64,000 nt of DNA from Rathayibacter sp. VKM Ac-2857 (GTDB lineage Bacteria; Actinomycetota; Actinomycetes; Actinomycetales; Microbacteriaceae). Below are positions 44,643-54,479 of this stretch, piece by piece. Every line of letters starts with the position of its first letter. The first letter of the stretch is position 1. Where the stretch lies: assembly GCF_013205025.1 (NCBI RefSeq), contig NZ_JABMLE010000002.1:669656-733655 (forward strand), written 5' to 3'. The translations under genes and the position numbers were made by a program. The notes under the pieces are model-generated. The model saw only the letters and a program-made list of their open reading frames with translations. It had not been told where the DNA came from and searched no databases.

Positions 44643-45884
44643 TCAGCGCTGCTCGGCCTCGAGCTCCTCGAGGTGCGCGACGATGCCGGCGCGGCGGGGC
44701 GAGCGGCGCGGCAGGATCCGCAGCAGCTCGGCCCAGACCTCGGCGTCGTCGTGGCCGTCGGGCCCGTGCGCGTAGGCGAGCAGCGTCTCGGCAGCGGCGC
44801 TCGTGAGCACGGTGGCGCGGACGCGGGCGCGCACCTCGTCGGCGATCGCGCGGACGCCCGGGGCCTCGGAGCCGGGCAGCGGGGCGCCGGCGTAGGCGTC
44901 GAGGGCGAGCCGGTGCGCGCCGCGGTCGAGCAGGCCGACCACCTGGCGCGCGTCGAGGTCGACCGGGCTGGCGAGACGGTACGGGCGCGAAAGCGGCACC
45001 AGCCGCGGGAGGCGCGGCTCGAGGATCCGGCGCAGGCGCACCATCTCGGCGCGCACGGTGACCACCGCGTCCTCCCGCCCGTAGAGCAGCTGGGCGAGCG
45101 CCTCGGCGGACAGGCCCGCGCGGTGCCAGGCGAGGAGGGTGAGGATCTCCGCGTGCCGGGTGGAGAGCTCGAGCTCGACGCCGTCCGCGGTGACGACGCC
45201 GGTCTCGCGGCCGAGGACGCGCAGGCTCGGCGCGCGGGCCGCCGCCGGACGGGGTGGAGAGCGGCGGGGCTGCGCACGGCGGGGGCGCTGCAGCCGCTGC
45301 ACCATCAGCTGGCTCTCGACGGCCGCCGCGGTCGCCTCCATCAGCGGGAGGGTCTGCGGGGCGACGACCTCGGCGCCGCCGGTGATGTCGATCACCCCGA
45401 GGATCTCGTGGGTCTCGGGGTCGTGGATCGGCACCGCGGTGCAGCTCCACGGGTGCACGAGGGAGGCGAAGTGCTCGGCGCCGTGGATCTGCACGCCGTG
45501 GTCGAGGACGAGGGCGGTGCCCGGGGCGGAAGTGCCGACGTCGGGCTCGGCCCACGCCGCGCCCTCGACGAAGAGCATCCGCTCGGCGGAGCTCTTCAGC
45601 GCCTGGTCGCCGTCGATCCAGAGCAGCCGCCCCAGGGCGTCGCCGACCGCGACGAGCACGCCGCTGTCTTCATCCGCGTCGCGGACGAGGAGGCGCCGGA
45701 TGACGGGCAGCACCGAGGCGAGCGGGTGGCCCATCCGGTACTCGCGCAGCTCGTCGCTCGAGAAGGACAGCGGCGCGGTGAGGCGCTCGGGATCGAGGCG
45801 GTGGCGGCGTGCCCGCTCCCAGGAGGCCTCGACCAGCGGGCGGCGGCGACCGCTGCCGGGCAGGGCGAGCCAGGGGTTGGTCAT
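44643..45884 (-). CDS. GAF-domain transcriptional regulator (AcoR-like sensor, C-terminal winged helix)
   Basis: Regulator of 413 residues. The first 200 residues resemble the sensor part of AcoR-type proteins, with [16 protein letters not shown], and a GAF domain around [15 protein letters not shown] and [21 protein letters not shown] Pro/Arg linker leads to a winged-helix region (about 240-320, [20 protein letters not shown]). It lacks the AAA+ sigma-54 domain of true AcoR. Its position 125 nt upstream of the aldehyde dehydrogenase suggests that it activates that gene in response to an alcohol, aldehyde or acetoin. Confidence 0.85.
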   Translation of the reverse strand: MTNPWLALPGSGRRRPLVEASWERARRHRLDPERLTAPLSFSSDELREYRMGHPLASVLPVIRRLLVRDADEDSGVLVAVGDALGRLLWIDGDQALKSSAERMLFVEGAAWAEPDVGTSAPGTALVLDHGVQIHGAEHFASLVHPWSCTAVPIHDPETHEILGVIDITGGAEVVAPQTLPLMEATAAAVESQLMVQRLQRPRRAQPRRSPPRPAAARAPSLRVLGRETGVVTADGVELELSTRHAEILTLLAWHRAGLSAEALAQLLYGREDAVVTVRAEMVRLRRILEPRLPRLVPLSRPYRLASPVDLDARQVVGLLDRGAHRLALDAYAGAPLPGSEAPGVRAIADEVRARVRATVLTSAAAETLLAYAHGPDGHDDAEVWAELLRILPRRSPRRAGIVAHLEELEAEQR

Positions 45885-45942
45885 CGGATCCGCCCCTCGT
45901 CTGCGATCGGTGAGGCGCTCGGGCGCCGCGGCAGGGCAGAGG

Positions 45943-46896
45943 CTACTCCGCGAGTCTCGACGGCGCCTCAGGTGCGATGACCCCGGGCCTGCCGCGGCGG
46001 GCGCTCCCCCGGCGCGCGGGCAGCGCCAGGAGCAGCACGGCGAGCACGAGCACGGCGATGCCGGCGACGGCGTCGGGGGTCAGCCGCTCGTCGAGCAGGG
46101 CGACGCCGAGGAGAGTCGCGGTGGCGGGCTCGACGAGGGTGAGGGTCGACACCGTGGCGGCGGGCAGGAGACGGAGTCCGCGCGCGAAGAAGGTGTAGGC
46201 GACCGCCACGGTCACCACGCCCAGCCAGAGCACGGCGGGGACGGAGCCGGCGAGGCGCGCGGGGTCGCCCGCGAGCAGGATCGGCAGCGCGAGCAGCGCG
46301 GCCGTGCCGAACTGGGCACCCATCACGGCGGCCGGGCTGAAGCCGCGCTCGAGCAGCAGCTTGCCGCAGACGGCGTAGAGCGCGTAGGCGGCGCCCGCAC
46401 CGGTCGAGCCAGCGAGACCCAGTGGGGAGACTCCGCCCGCCGCGCCGCCCGTGAGCAGGCCGGCCAGCAGCACGACGCCGATCGCGGCGAGCGCCGTCGA
46501 GACGAACCAGCGCGGGCTCGGGGCGGAGCGCAGCAGGAGCCACTCGAGCAGTCCGGTGAAGGCGGGGGCGGAGCCGAGCGCGACGATCGTGCCGACCGCG
46601 ACTCCGTTCTCGGCGGTGCCGGTGAAGAAGGCGGGCTGGTAGGCCGCGACGCCGGCCGCGCCGAGGAGGACGAGCAGGACCGTCGAGACGCGCGGTCTCC
46701 GCATCGCGCGGCGGGGGGCGCGCACCGTCTCGACGCCGAGCAGGGCGGCCAGCAGCGCACCGCCGAGCACGATCCGGGCGGCGCCGAGCGGCAGCGGATC
46801 GACGCCCTGCGCGCCGAGCGACTGGGCGGTGCCGGTGGTGCCGAAGCAGACCGCGGCGAGGAGGATCGCGGCGACCGCGGATCGGCGAGACCCCAT
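45943..46896 (-). CDS. EamA/DMT family transporter
   Basis: Membrane protein of 317 residues with ten predicted helices in two EamA repeats. The second repeat starts near GLAGSTGAGAAYALYAV and carries LTLVEPATATLLG, typical of these exporters. Substrate unknown; amino acids and metabolites are common in the family. It is divergent from the 280-residue gene at 47015. Confidence 0.9.
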   Translation of the reverse strand: MGSRRSAVAAILLAAVCFGTTGTAQSLGAQGVDPLPLGAARIVLGGALLAALLGVETVRAPRRAMRRPRVSTVLLVLLGAAGVAAYQPAFFTGTAENGVAVGTIVALGSAPAFTGLLEWLLLRSAPSPRWFVSTALAAIGVVLLAGLLTGGAAGGVSPLGLAGSTGAGAAYALYAVCGKLLLERGFSPAAVMGAQFGTAALLALPILLAGDPARLAGSVPAVLWLGVVTVAVAYTFFARGLRLLPAATVSTLTLVEPATATLLGVALLDERLTPDAVAGIAVLVLAVLLLALPARRGSARRGRPGVIAPEAPSRLAE

Positions 46897-47014
46897 CTCC
46901 GCCCCGTCCCGCGGCCGGGCGGCGCGCGGGCTCCAGTCTGGCAGCGGCGGACCTCCCGCCGTTCAGGTTCCGGGCCCAGGATGGCGGTACGGTCGAAGCG
47001 AAGGCGGGTGGAGC

Positions 47015-47857
47015 ATGGGCATCGCGGAACCGTTCGACGTCGAGAGCTACCGTCGCAGCGCGCACGGCAGCCTCCACGACCACTTCTCGATCCGCGAGTT
47101 CGAGGAGGCACCGCTGGATCGCGAGGCGATCGTGGCGTCCGCCTACCTCCGGGCTCTCGAGCACGCCGCCGTCGTGCGGGTGCTGCCGCTCGCGCGGGCG
47201 CATCCGGACCCGCGGGTGCGGTCGTTCGCGACGACCTGGGCCGCCGAGCGGCACCGGATCGCCGACGCGCTCGGCGAGGTGCTGGCGGCCTCACCGCGGA
47301 TCCGCGGCATCGACACCGGCCCGGCCGAGCCCCTCCCCCGGCCCCGGCTGCTGCGCGACCGGTCCGCGCGGCTGCTCGCGGGGCCGATCGCCCTCGCGCT
47401 GGCGGTCGACGCGCAGATCGCGCTGCACGCCTACCGCCGGCTCGCGCGGCTGTCGCTGCACCCCGAGATGGAGCGGCTGGCCGAGACGATCGCGGCGATC
47501 CTGGAGCGGCACGCCGACTTCTTCGGCGAGCTCGCCGGGGACTCGATCGGCCGGCCGCTGCGGCGCCGGATCGTCGCCGCCGCCGTGCTCGCCGCGGTGC
47601 GGCTGCCGGTCGGCGAAGCCGCGCTGCCCGAGGAGCTGGCTCGCGAGGGACGCGAGCTGGTCTTCGGCCGCGACGACGGCGGCCTCGACGGGATCGACGC
47701 GGGCGTCGTCGCGCTCTACGCGCTGCCCTGCACGGCGGCCCGGCGGCTGCTGCAGCCGCACCGCACGCTGCCGCTGCGCGCGGCGGTGCAGGCGGGGCGG
47801 GTCGGTGCCGACGTGGTGGCGGGGGTCCGGGAGCTGCGGCTGCTGATCGCGGACTGA
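47015..47857 (+). CDS. Uncharacterised helical protein
   Basis: Protein of 280 residues that I do not recognise. It is Ala/Leu/Arg-rich and mostly helical, with no signal peptide. Helices carry paired acid-histidine motifs: ALEHAAV, AAERHRIAD, LHPEMER and LERHADFF, which is reminiscent of ferritin-like or diiron proteins, though the spacing is not the standard ExxH. GGTGGAGC precedes the ATG. No operon partner: EamA is divergent and LacI convergent. Confidence 0.7.
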   Translation: MGIAEPFDVESYRRSAHGSLHDHFSIREFEEAPLDREAIVASAYLRALEHAAVVRVLPLARAHPDPRVRSFATTWAAERHRIADALGEVLAASPRIRGIDTGPAEPLPRPRLLRDRSARLLAGPIALALAVDAQIALHAYRRLARLSLHPEMERLAETIAAILERHADFFGELAGDSIGRPLRRRIVAAAVLAAVRLPVGEAALPEELAREGRELVFGRDDGGLDGIDAGVVALYALPCTAARRLLQPHRTLPLRAAVQAGRVGADVVAGVRELRLLIAD

Positions 47858-47904
47858 GGCGGCGGCGACCCCGGGAGCCGAGGTGCTCGCGGGCGGTCTC
47901 CGCG

Positions 47905-48906
47905 CTACGCGGATTCCCGCCGGACGAGGCTGACGGGCAGGATCGTCTGCCGGTCGACCTCGCGAGCCTGCATGACGGCGACGACGGTCTCGGCGGCGAT
48001 GCGGCCCATCTCCGCGAGGGGCTGGCGGACGGTGGTGATCGTGGGGTCCGTGGTGGTCGCGATGGCGACGTCGTCGAAGCCCACGACCGAGACGTCCGTC
48101 GGAACGTGTCGTCCGGCTGCCTGGAGGACGTGGATCGCGCCGTGCGCCATGAGGTCGGAGGAGGCGAAGACGCCGTCGAGGTCGGGATGGCGCTGCAGCA
48201 GACGCACCATCGCCGTCACGCCGCTCTCGACCGTGAACGCGCCGTGCGCGAGGGGCGTGTAGTCGATGCCCAGATGCTCCAGTTCGTCGCGCCAGCCGCG
48301 CAGCCGCTCACGAGCGGGCTTCATGTCGTGGGGGCCCATGATGATGCCGAGTCTGCGACGGCCGGCATCGGCCAGTGCTCGTGCGGCGAGCCGTCCGCCG
48401 CCGTAGTTGTCCGCGTCGATCACGATCGCGTCGTCCGCGAGATCGACGCGCGGCCGTCCCACCCATGCGATCGGCGCGGGAGAGTCGGCCAGCTCCTGAG
48501 TCACCTGCGTCATCTCGTTCTGCAGGATCACGACAGCCCCGTCGACCACGCGCGTGCGGAGGAGCCGGGCGACGCGCCCTCTGTCGTCGTAGTCCGCGGG
48601 CAGCAGGACCGGCTGGACTCCCTGCGCGTGCAGGCTCGCCGCGGCGCCCTTCAGGACCGCCGTGAGGATCGTCCCGGGCAGGCGGTCGAGATCCTCGAAG
48701 GCGACGATCAGCGCGATCGAGCCCGCGCGTCCCCCGCGCAGCATGCGCGCGGCGCCGTTCGCCTCGTAGCCCAGCTGCTTCGCGGCGCGCGCCACGGCGG
48801 CGGTCATGCCGGCGTCGACGTTGGTCCGGCCCGCGAGCACGCGCGCGGCGGTCGCGCGGGACACCCCCGCGACGCGCGCGACGTCCACCAGTGTCGGTTC
48901 GGCCAT
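47905..48906 (-). CDS. LacI family transcriptional regulator
   Basis: Regulator of 333 residues. The N-terminal helix-turn-helix and hinge read TLVDVARVAGVSRATAARVL and NGAARMLRGGRAGSIALIV. The periplasmic-binding-protein-like core has VFASSDLMAHGAIHVL and DVSVVGFDDVAIA. No sugar catabolic operon is adjacent, so its targets are elsewhere or it has been separated from them. TTGCGCAA at 49042-49049 upstream is a weak operator candidate. Confidence 0.92.
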   Translation of the reverse strand: MAEPTLVDVARVAGVSRATAARVLAGRTNVDAGMTAAVARAAKQLGYEANGAARMLRGGRAGSIALIVAFEDLDRLPGTILTAVLKGAAASLHAQGVQPVLLPADYDDRGRVARLLRTRVVDGAVVILQNEMTQVTQELADSPAPIAWVGRPRVDLADDAIVIDADNYGGGRLAARALADAGRRRLGIIMGPHDMKPARERLRGWRDELEHLGIDYTPLAHGAFTVESGVTAMVRLLQRHPDLDGVFASSDLMAHGAIHVLQAAGRHVPTDVSVVGFDDVAIATTTDPTITTVRQPLAEMGRIAAETVVAVMQAREVDRQTILPVSLVRRESA

Positions 48907-49177
48907 CGCGTGTCCTTCTGCTCGGGAGGAGCGCTCGCCACGGCGGTGACAGGACTCCTCTCACCCGGGATCGCCCGTCGCGGCGGTGCGAGAGGGCCAC
49001 GGGTGACGTCCACGTGCTCCAGGGACACAGGATGTCAGAGTTTGCGCAACGCCGGACACGCCAGGAGGTCGCGGACGACGCCACGGCCCGGTTCGCCTGA
49101 TGTCGGACGCCGCTCCGCCGAAACGCCCATGTCACCTGCCTGGGGTACGGTGACCGCCGGGGTTCCGGAGGAGACGC

Positions 49178-49738
49178 ATGCGCAGGGCAGGACGGGTGGC
49201 ACGGCGCCTCGGCGTCGGCATCCTCGGCGCGCTCGTGCTCGCGGTCGGCGCGGGGATCCCGGTCTACGTGCTGCCCCCGGTCGATCCGGTGCCGGAGCAC
49301 GCGGACGCGGTCCTCGTCCTCGGGCCGCCCACCCGCGCGCGCACCGAGCTCGGCCGCGATCTCGTCGAGGCGGGAGTGGCCGACACCCTGGTGATCTCGG
49401 TCTGGGCCTCCGACCTCGCCGCGGCTCCGGGCGAGAACGACGTGGTGGCCTGCGACGAGCCGGACATGGAGGTGATCTGCTTCACCGCCGAGCCCGGGAC
49501 CACCCAGGGCGAGGCCCGCGCCCTCGCCGACGACGCGCGGGCCGACCACTGGGACAGCGTCGTCGTCATCACGCAGACCCCGCACATCGCCCGGGCACGG
49601 CTGCTGCTCGACCGCTGCTTCCACGGCGAGCTCTCGATGGTGTCCTCCGGCGAGCCGTACACGCTCGGCGACTGGGCGTACGAGTACGTGTACCAGACCG
49701 GGGCGTTCGCGAAGGCGCTGGTCGCCCCCGGCTGCTGA
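49178..49738 (+). CDS. YdcF/SanA-like DUF218 membrane protein
   Basis: Protein of 186 residues with a basic N-terminus, one membrane helix (about 11-30) and an extracytoplasmic DUF218 domain: ADAVLVLGPP, TTQGEARALADDA, VVVITQTPHIARARLLLDRCF. Start ATG 49178 has GGAGGAG five nt upstream. Related proteins act in envelope or vancomycin-barrier functions, but the reaction is unknown. Confidence 0.87.
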   Translation: MRRAGRVARRLGVGILGALVLAVGAGIPVYVLPPVDPVPEHADAVLVLGPPTRARTELGRDLVEAGVADTLVISVWASDLAAAPGENDVVACDEPDMEVICFTAEPGTTQGEARALADDARADHWDSVVVITQTPHIARARLLLDRCFHGELSMVSSGEPYTLGDWAYEYVYQTGAFAKALVAPGC

Positions 49739-49739
49739 G

Positions 49740-49803
49740 CCGGCCCGCCGACCCCGCCCGCCGACCCGGCCCGCTGAGCCGGCTCGCCGACCCGGCCCGC
49801 CGA
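49740..49803. repeat. GC-rich short repeat between two convergent genes
   Basis: Several copies of CCCGCCGACCC-like sequence with a period near 39 bp (TGAGCCGGCCCGCCGACCCC at 49736, TGAGCCGGCTCGCCGACCCG at 49775). The second gene's stop codon (49804) follows directly. Confidence 0.55.
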
Positions 49804-52800
49804 TCAGCCCAGCAGCTCCCGCACGTCCTCCGCGGTGATGCCGCCGGTCGCCGCCGCGCCGTCGTCGGACATGACGGCCGCGAAGAGCGCGGCCTTCGCC
49901 TCCTTGAGCGCCATCACCTTCTCCTCGATGGTGTCCTTCGCGACGAGCCGGTAGACCATCACCGAGCGGGTCTGGCCGATCCGGTGCGCGCGGTCGACGG
50001 CCTGCGACTCCGTCGCCGGGTTCCACCACGGGTCGAGCAGGATGCAGTAGTCGGCCTCGGTGAGGTTGAGGCCGAAGCCGCCCGCCTTGAGCGAGATCAG
50101 GAACACGCCCGCGTCGCCCGAGCGGAAGCGGTCGATGACCTCGTCGCGCTTCTTGGTCGCTCCGTCGAGGTAGGCGTACTCGACGCCGGCCGCGTCGAGC
50201 CGGCCGCGCACCCGGCCGAGGAAGCGGGTGAACTGGCTGAAGACCAGCACCCGGTGCCCCTCGGCGAGCGCGTCGGCGAGCAGCTCGTCGAGCAGGTCGA
50301 GCTTGGTCGACGGCACCGTGGCGTGCGCCTCGTCGACCAGGGCCGCGTCGAGCGCGACCTGGCGGAGCACCGTGAGGGCGCGGAAGATCGCGAAGCGGTT
50401 CTTCTCGAAGTCGCCGATCAGCCCGAGCACCCGCTGCCGCTCGCGGGCGAGGTAGGTGTCGTAGACCTTGCGCTGGCGCGCGCCGAGCTCGACCTCGATG
50501 GTCTGCTCCTGCTTGGGCGGCAGCTCCGTGGCGACGAGCTCCTTGGTGCGGCGGAGCATCAGCGGGCGGATGCGGCGCCGCAGCTGGCTGAGGCGCTCGG
50601 TGTCGGCGTCGCGCTCGATCGGCTTCTGGTAGTACTCGGCGAAGCCGGCCGGCGAGGGGAAGAGGCCCGGAGCGACGATCGACAGCAGCGACCAGAGCTC
50701 CATCACGTTGTTCTCCATCGGCGTGCCCGTGATGGCGAGCTTGAACGGCACGTCGAGGCGCCGTGCGAGCTGGTGGGTGGCCGACTGGCGGTTCTTGACG
50801 AACTGCGCCTCGTCGAGCAGGAAGCCGGACCACTGGATGCCGGCGTAGGACTCGTAGTCGAGGCGGAAGAGGGCGTAGGAGGTGACGACCAGCTCGGCCT
50901 CGCCGATCATCGTCGTCAGCGCCTTGCGCTTCTTCTTCGAGGTCTCGTCGACGCCCACCACGCGCAGGTCCGGAGCGAAGCGCTTGGCCTCGCCGACCCA
51001 GTTGGGCACGACGCTCGTCGGGGCGACGACGAGGAAGGGGCGCGGCGAGGTGCCGGCGCTCGCGGCGGCCGCGCGCTGCTCCTGCATCACCCGGGTGACC
51101 AGCGCGAGCGACTGCACGGTCTTGCCGAGGCCCATGTCGTCGGCGAGCACGCCGCCGAGCTGGTTGTCGTAGAGGAAGGAGAGCCAGTCGTAGCCGAGCT
51201 GCTGGTACGGACGCAGCTCGACGGCGAAGCCCTCGGGCAGGGCGCGCGACTCGAGGGCGCCGGTGGCGGTGAAGCCGGAGAGGCCCTCTACCGAGCGGCG
51301 CCAGGCCGCGGCCTGCGCCTCGACGACGCCGAGCTCGACCAGCTCGTCCCAGAGCGAGGACTGGAAGCGGCTGATCCGGAGCGTCTCGCTCGGGTCGTCC
51401 GAGAGCTCGCGCGCCTCGGCGATCAGCTCGCGGAGGCGGCCGAAGCGCTCGTCGTCCAGGGCGAAGTAGACGCCGCTGGGCAGCACCATGTACTCGTCGC
51501 CGCGGGCCAGGGCGAGGAAGATCTCGGCGAGCGGGACCGCCTCGTCGTTGACCGTGACCGAGATCTCGAGGTTGAACCAGTCGCGGCTGTCCGGCTGGGC
51601 GACCGTCTGGACGGCGACGACCGGGGCCGTCTCGGCCTCGCGGTACTCGACGCGCTGGCCGATCTCCTCGATCTCGACGGTGCCGAGCTCGCGCAGGCGC
51701 TCGACCTCGCCGGTGAGGAAGCCGACTGTCTGCATGCCGCGCAGGTCGAAGGTGGGGCGGAGGCGGCGGCTCGAGGGCGAGACCAGGGCGGGCGTCGACT
51801 CCGGGTCGATTCCGGCGCCGCCGAGCGAGTCGAGGATCCGCTGCTCGGCCTCGGCGTCGCGGTAGCCGGACTCGTCGTCCAGGCGCAGCGGCAGGCGCTC
51901 GGCCTCGGTGCCGCGGCCGCCCTCGATCCCGTAGCGCCACCACCAGGAGCCGCGCAGGCCCGCGCCCTCGGTGTGCTCGAGGGTGAGGCCGAGCCGCGGC
52001 TCGGGGACGGGCGGCGCCTCGAAGGAGCCGTCGCGCGACACGATGTCGAAGAGGCGGTGCAGGCGCTGGTAGTGCTCGGTGAGGAAGGCCGACTCCTCCT
52101 GCTCCGGGATGCGGATCGGCTCGTTGCTCCAGAGGAAGGTGCGCGCGGAGGAGACCAGCGGCGCGGCGAAAGGCACGAGCGTGACGGCCTTGCCGCGCAG
52201 CTCGTCCCCCTCGTCCCAGGTGTAGAGGCCGACGGCGGGGTCGCCGATGAAGCCGAAGTGCTCGGGCGCCGGGTGGTCGCCGATCGCGACGAGGGAACGC
52301 AGCTCGAGGCCGGCCGGCGTGCGGGTGACGTCGATCGAGGCGGTCGCGGTGGTGTCGAGGATCTTCAGCGGGGTCTGGTCGCGGTCGCCCATGACGAGGC
52401 CGATGCCGGCGCGGACGGCGCCGTGCAGGGCCGCCCAGATCGCCTCGCTCCGGCACTGGTCGAGGTAGAGCCAGGTGTCGGGCGAGTAGTAGCTGGAGGC
52501 GCTGTGCCCCGAGAGCAGGCCCTGCATCTCGCGGACCACGTCGATCTGGCGCTCGTCGTAGTCGTGGCTGTAGTGCAGGTAGCCGAGGTCGCGCCAGCTG
52601 GTGCCGGTGCGGACCCAGCGGTCGCGGTCGCCCATCCGCACCGGGCGGACGCCGAGGCGCGGGCGCGGCTCGGGCGGCGGCCGGTAGCTGTTGTAGCGAC
52701 CGGGCGGGCGGCGCACGGGCTCGCCGGGGAGGAGCTCGAACTGGAGGCCGAGCGGGATGCCGGAGTGCGAGCGCTCGGCGCCGGCGAGCAGCGGCGCGAG

Positions 52801-53223
52801 GGCGCTGCGCCACTCCGGGACCGCGTCGACGGCGGCCTCGCCGGGGAACGGACCGCTCAGGGCGCCCTCGCGCTCGCGGCGCAGCGCCTCGATCAGGACG
52901 GCGGCGACGTGCTTGCACTCGTGCTTGACCGGGCAGCTGCAGGCGCCGCCGAGGAGGATCGAGTGATCGCCCTCGTCGCGCAGCTGCACGCTGACCGCGT
53001 AGGGCGAGCGGCCGGAGCCGCGGACCTGGCCGAAGAGCCGGGTGCGGCCGCCGAACCACTGCAGCTCGGCGACGCGGCCCTCGTCGGCGTAGGCGACGCC
53101 CTTGTCGAGGGCGGCGGTGCCGACGAGTCCCCGGACGTCCTGCTCGCTGAACGGCTCGCGACCCGCTTGCCCGGGCGCGGCCGAGGGCGGCAGCACCTCT
53201 TCGGGGGGACTCCGGCGGGCCAT
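49804..53223 (-). CDS. SNF2-family helicase with SWIM zinc finger
   Basis: ATP-dependent DNA translocase of 1139 residues. An N-terminal SWIM zinc finger has C95, C97, C103 and H105 (CSCPVKHECKH). A 550-residue middle region of unknown fold follows. The SNF2 motor has Walker A DDMGLGKT near 694-701 and the DEAQ box near 803; the helicase C-terminal domain includes LVFSQFTRFLG and the motif VI region AVDRAHRIGQTR. ATG 53223 was chosen over longer frames. Role in DNA repair or nucleoid remodelling is inferred. Confidence 0.92.
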   Translation of the reverse strand: MARRSPPEEVLPPSAAPGQAGREPFSEQDVRGLVGTAALDKGVAYADEGRVAELQWFGGRTRLFGQVRGSGRSPYAVSVQLRDEGDHSILLGGACSCPVKHECKHVAAVLIEALRREREGALSGPFPGEAAVDAVPEWRSALAPLLAGAERSHSGIPLGLQFELLPGEPVRRPPGRYNSYRPPPEPRPRLGVRPVRMGDRDRWVRTGTSWRDLGYLHYSHDYDERQIDVVREMQGLLSGHSASSYYSPDTWLYLDQCRSEAIWAALHGAVRAGIGLVMGDRDQTPLKILDTTATASIDVTRTPAGLELRSLVAIGDHPAPEHFGFIGDPAVGLYTWDEGDELRGKAVTLVPFAAPLVSSARTFLWSNEPIRIPEQEESAFLTEHYQRLHRLFDIVSRDGSFEAPPVPEPRLGLTLEHTEGAGLRGSWWWRYGIEGGRGTEAERLPLRLDDESGYRDAEAEQRILDSLGGAGIDPESTPALVSPSSRRLRPTFDLRGMQTVGFLTGEVERLRELGTVEIEEIGQRVEYREAETAPVVAVQTVAQPDSRDWFNLEISVTVNDEAVPLAEIFLALARGDEYMVLPSGVYFALDDERFGRLRELIAEARELSDDPSETLRISRFQSSLWDELVELGVVEAQAAAWRRSVEGLSGFTATGALESRALPEGFAVELRPYQQLGYDWLSFLYDNQLGGVLADDMGLGKTVQSLALVTRVMQEQRAAAASAGTSPRPFLVVAPTSVVPNWVGEAKRFAPDLRVVGVDETSKKKRKALTTMIGEAELVVTSYALFRLDYESYAGIQWSGFLLDEAQFVKNRQSATHQLARRLDVPFKLAITGTPMENNVMELWSLLSIVAPGLFPSPAGFAEYYQKPIERDADTERLSQLRRRIRPLMLRRTKELVATELPPKQEQTIEVELGARQRKVYDTYLARERQRVLGLIGDFEKNRFAIFRALTVLRQVALDAALVDEAHATVPSTKLDLLDELLADALAEGHRVLVFSQFTRFLGRVRGRLDAAGVEYAYLDGATKKRDEVIDRFRSGDAGVFLISLKAGGFGLNLTEADYCILLDPWWNPATESQAVDRAHRIGQTRSVMVYRLVAKDTIEEKVMALKEAKAALFAAVMSDDGAAATGGITAEDVRELLG

Positions 53224-53330
53224 GGACCTCACGCTCTCCGCGCACCGACCGGAGCGCATCCGTCCATTCAACCCGATTCCGGAGGCGCCGGGAGCCGCGG
53301 GGCGGGATCCGTGCCCTCGGCGCACGCTCC

Positions 53331-53336
53331 TACGAT
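53331..53336 (+). promoter_or_regulatory. -10-like element of the GT4 gene
   Basis: TACGAT ends 6 nt before the ATG at 53343 with no ribosome site, so the mRNA is probably leaderless. Confidence 0.4.
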
Positions 53337-53342
53337 GGACGG

Positions 53343-54464
53343 ATGCCCCGCCTGTCGATCGTCTCGGCGCACACCTCGCCCCTCGAGCAGCCCTCGACCG
53401 GCGACGCCGGGGGGATGAACGTCTACCTCGCCGGGGTGCTGCCCGAGCTCGCGGCGCTCGGCTGGGACGTCACTGTGCTCACCCGCGGCGAGGGCCTGCG
53501 GCGGCTCGCGCCGGGCGTGGCGGTGGTGGGCGTGCCGGTCGAGGCGGCGGACAAGTACGCGCTCGCCGCGTCGGCGCCGACCTTCGCGGCGGCGGCCGGG
53601 GCCGCGGACGTCGTGCACTCGCACTACTGGGTGTCGGGGCTCGCCGGGGCGCTGACCGGCGTCCCGCACGTGCACTCGATGCACTCGAACTCGCTGGCGA
53701 AGAACGTGCGGCTGGTGCCGGGCGACGTGCAGGAGCCGGAGGAGCGGATCCGCGCCGAGCGCTCGGTGCTGGGCTCGGCGGACGCGGTGGTGGTCGCGGG
53801 GGCGTCGGAGCGAGCGGACGTCGTGGACGGCTACGGGGTGGATTCGGCGCGCGTGGTGGTCGTGCCGCCGGGGGTGGATGCGCGGTTCTCGCCGGGTGCC
53901 GGCGAGCGTGCGCGGGAGATCGTGCTGCTCGGGCGGGTGCAGCCGCTGAAGGGGCAGCTGCTCGCGGTGCAGGCGCTGGCGCGGATCCCGGCGGACGAGC
54001 GGCCGCTGCTGCGGCTGGCGGGCGGGCCGGCGCCGGGGCGCGAGGGCTACCTCGAGGAGGTGCGCGTGGCGGTGCGGGACCTCGGCGTGGACGAGTGGGT
54101 GCGCTTCGAGGGCGTGGCCGACCGGGAGACGGCGGCGGTGCTGCTGCGGGGGGCGCGGCTCGCGCTGGTGCCGTCGGCGGCGGAGACGTTCGGGCTGATC
54201 GCGCTCGAGGCGGCGGCGAGCGCGACGCCGGTGCTCGCGCGGCGGACGACCGGGCTGGTCGACGCGGTGCGCGACGGCGAGAGCGGCGTGCTGATCGACT
54301 CCGGCGACCCCGGGGTGTGGGCGGCGGAGATCCGCCGGCTGCTGGCCGACGACGCCGAGCGCGCGCGGCTCGGCCGCGGCGGCGTGCAGTGGGCGGCGGC
54401 GCACACCTGGGCGGCGGCGGCGGCGCGCCTGGACGCGGTGTACCGCGGGCTGCTGCGGCACTGA
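53343..54464 (+). CDS. Glycosyltransferase family 4, MshA-like
   Basis: GT-B glycosyltransferase of 373 residues. The N-terminus carries GDAGGMNVYLAGVLPELAA, a motif characteristic of MshA (the inositol-phosphate N-acetylglucosaminyltransferase that starts mycothiol synthesis), and VVHSHYWVSG. The donor site region is AETFGLIALEAAASATPVL. The protein is clearly shorter than typical MshA (over 400 residues), so a related transferase is possible. I leave the symbol blank. Confidence 0.85.
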   Translation: MPRLSIVSAHTSPLEQPSTGDAGGMNVYLAGVLPELAALGWDVTVLTRGEGLRRLAPGVAVVGVPVEAADKYALAASAPTFAAAAGAADVVHSHYWVSGLAGALTGVPHVHSMHSNSLAKNVRLVPGDVQEPEERIRAERSVLGSADAVVVAGASERADVVDGYGVDSARVVVVPPGVDARFSPGAGERAREIVLLGRVQPLKGQLLAVQALARIPADERPLLRLAGGPAPGREGYLEEVRVAVRDLGVDEWVRFEGVADRETAAVLLRGARLALVPSAAETFGLIALEAAASATPVLARRTTGLVDAVRDGESGVLIDSGDPGVWAAEIRRLLADDAERARLGRGGVQWAAAHTWAAAAARLDAVYRGLLRH

Positions 54465-54479
54465 GGGCGGGCCGCGCTG

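Noticed and set aside
48891-49100. 69-codon plus-strand frame upstream of the YdcF-like gene
   Set aside because: No ribosome site and no family resemblance; probably chance in the LacI upstream region.
48308-53245. Minus-strand frame of 1645 codons
   Set aside because: Arg/Pro/Ala-rich shadow of the SNF2 and LacI genes in another frame.
45139-53418. Plus-strand frame of 2759 codons
   Set aside because: It spans several genes of both strands, has no recognisable domain and reflects the lack of stop codons in GC-rich shadow frames.
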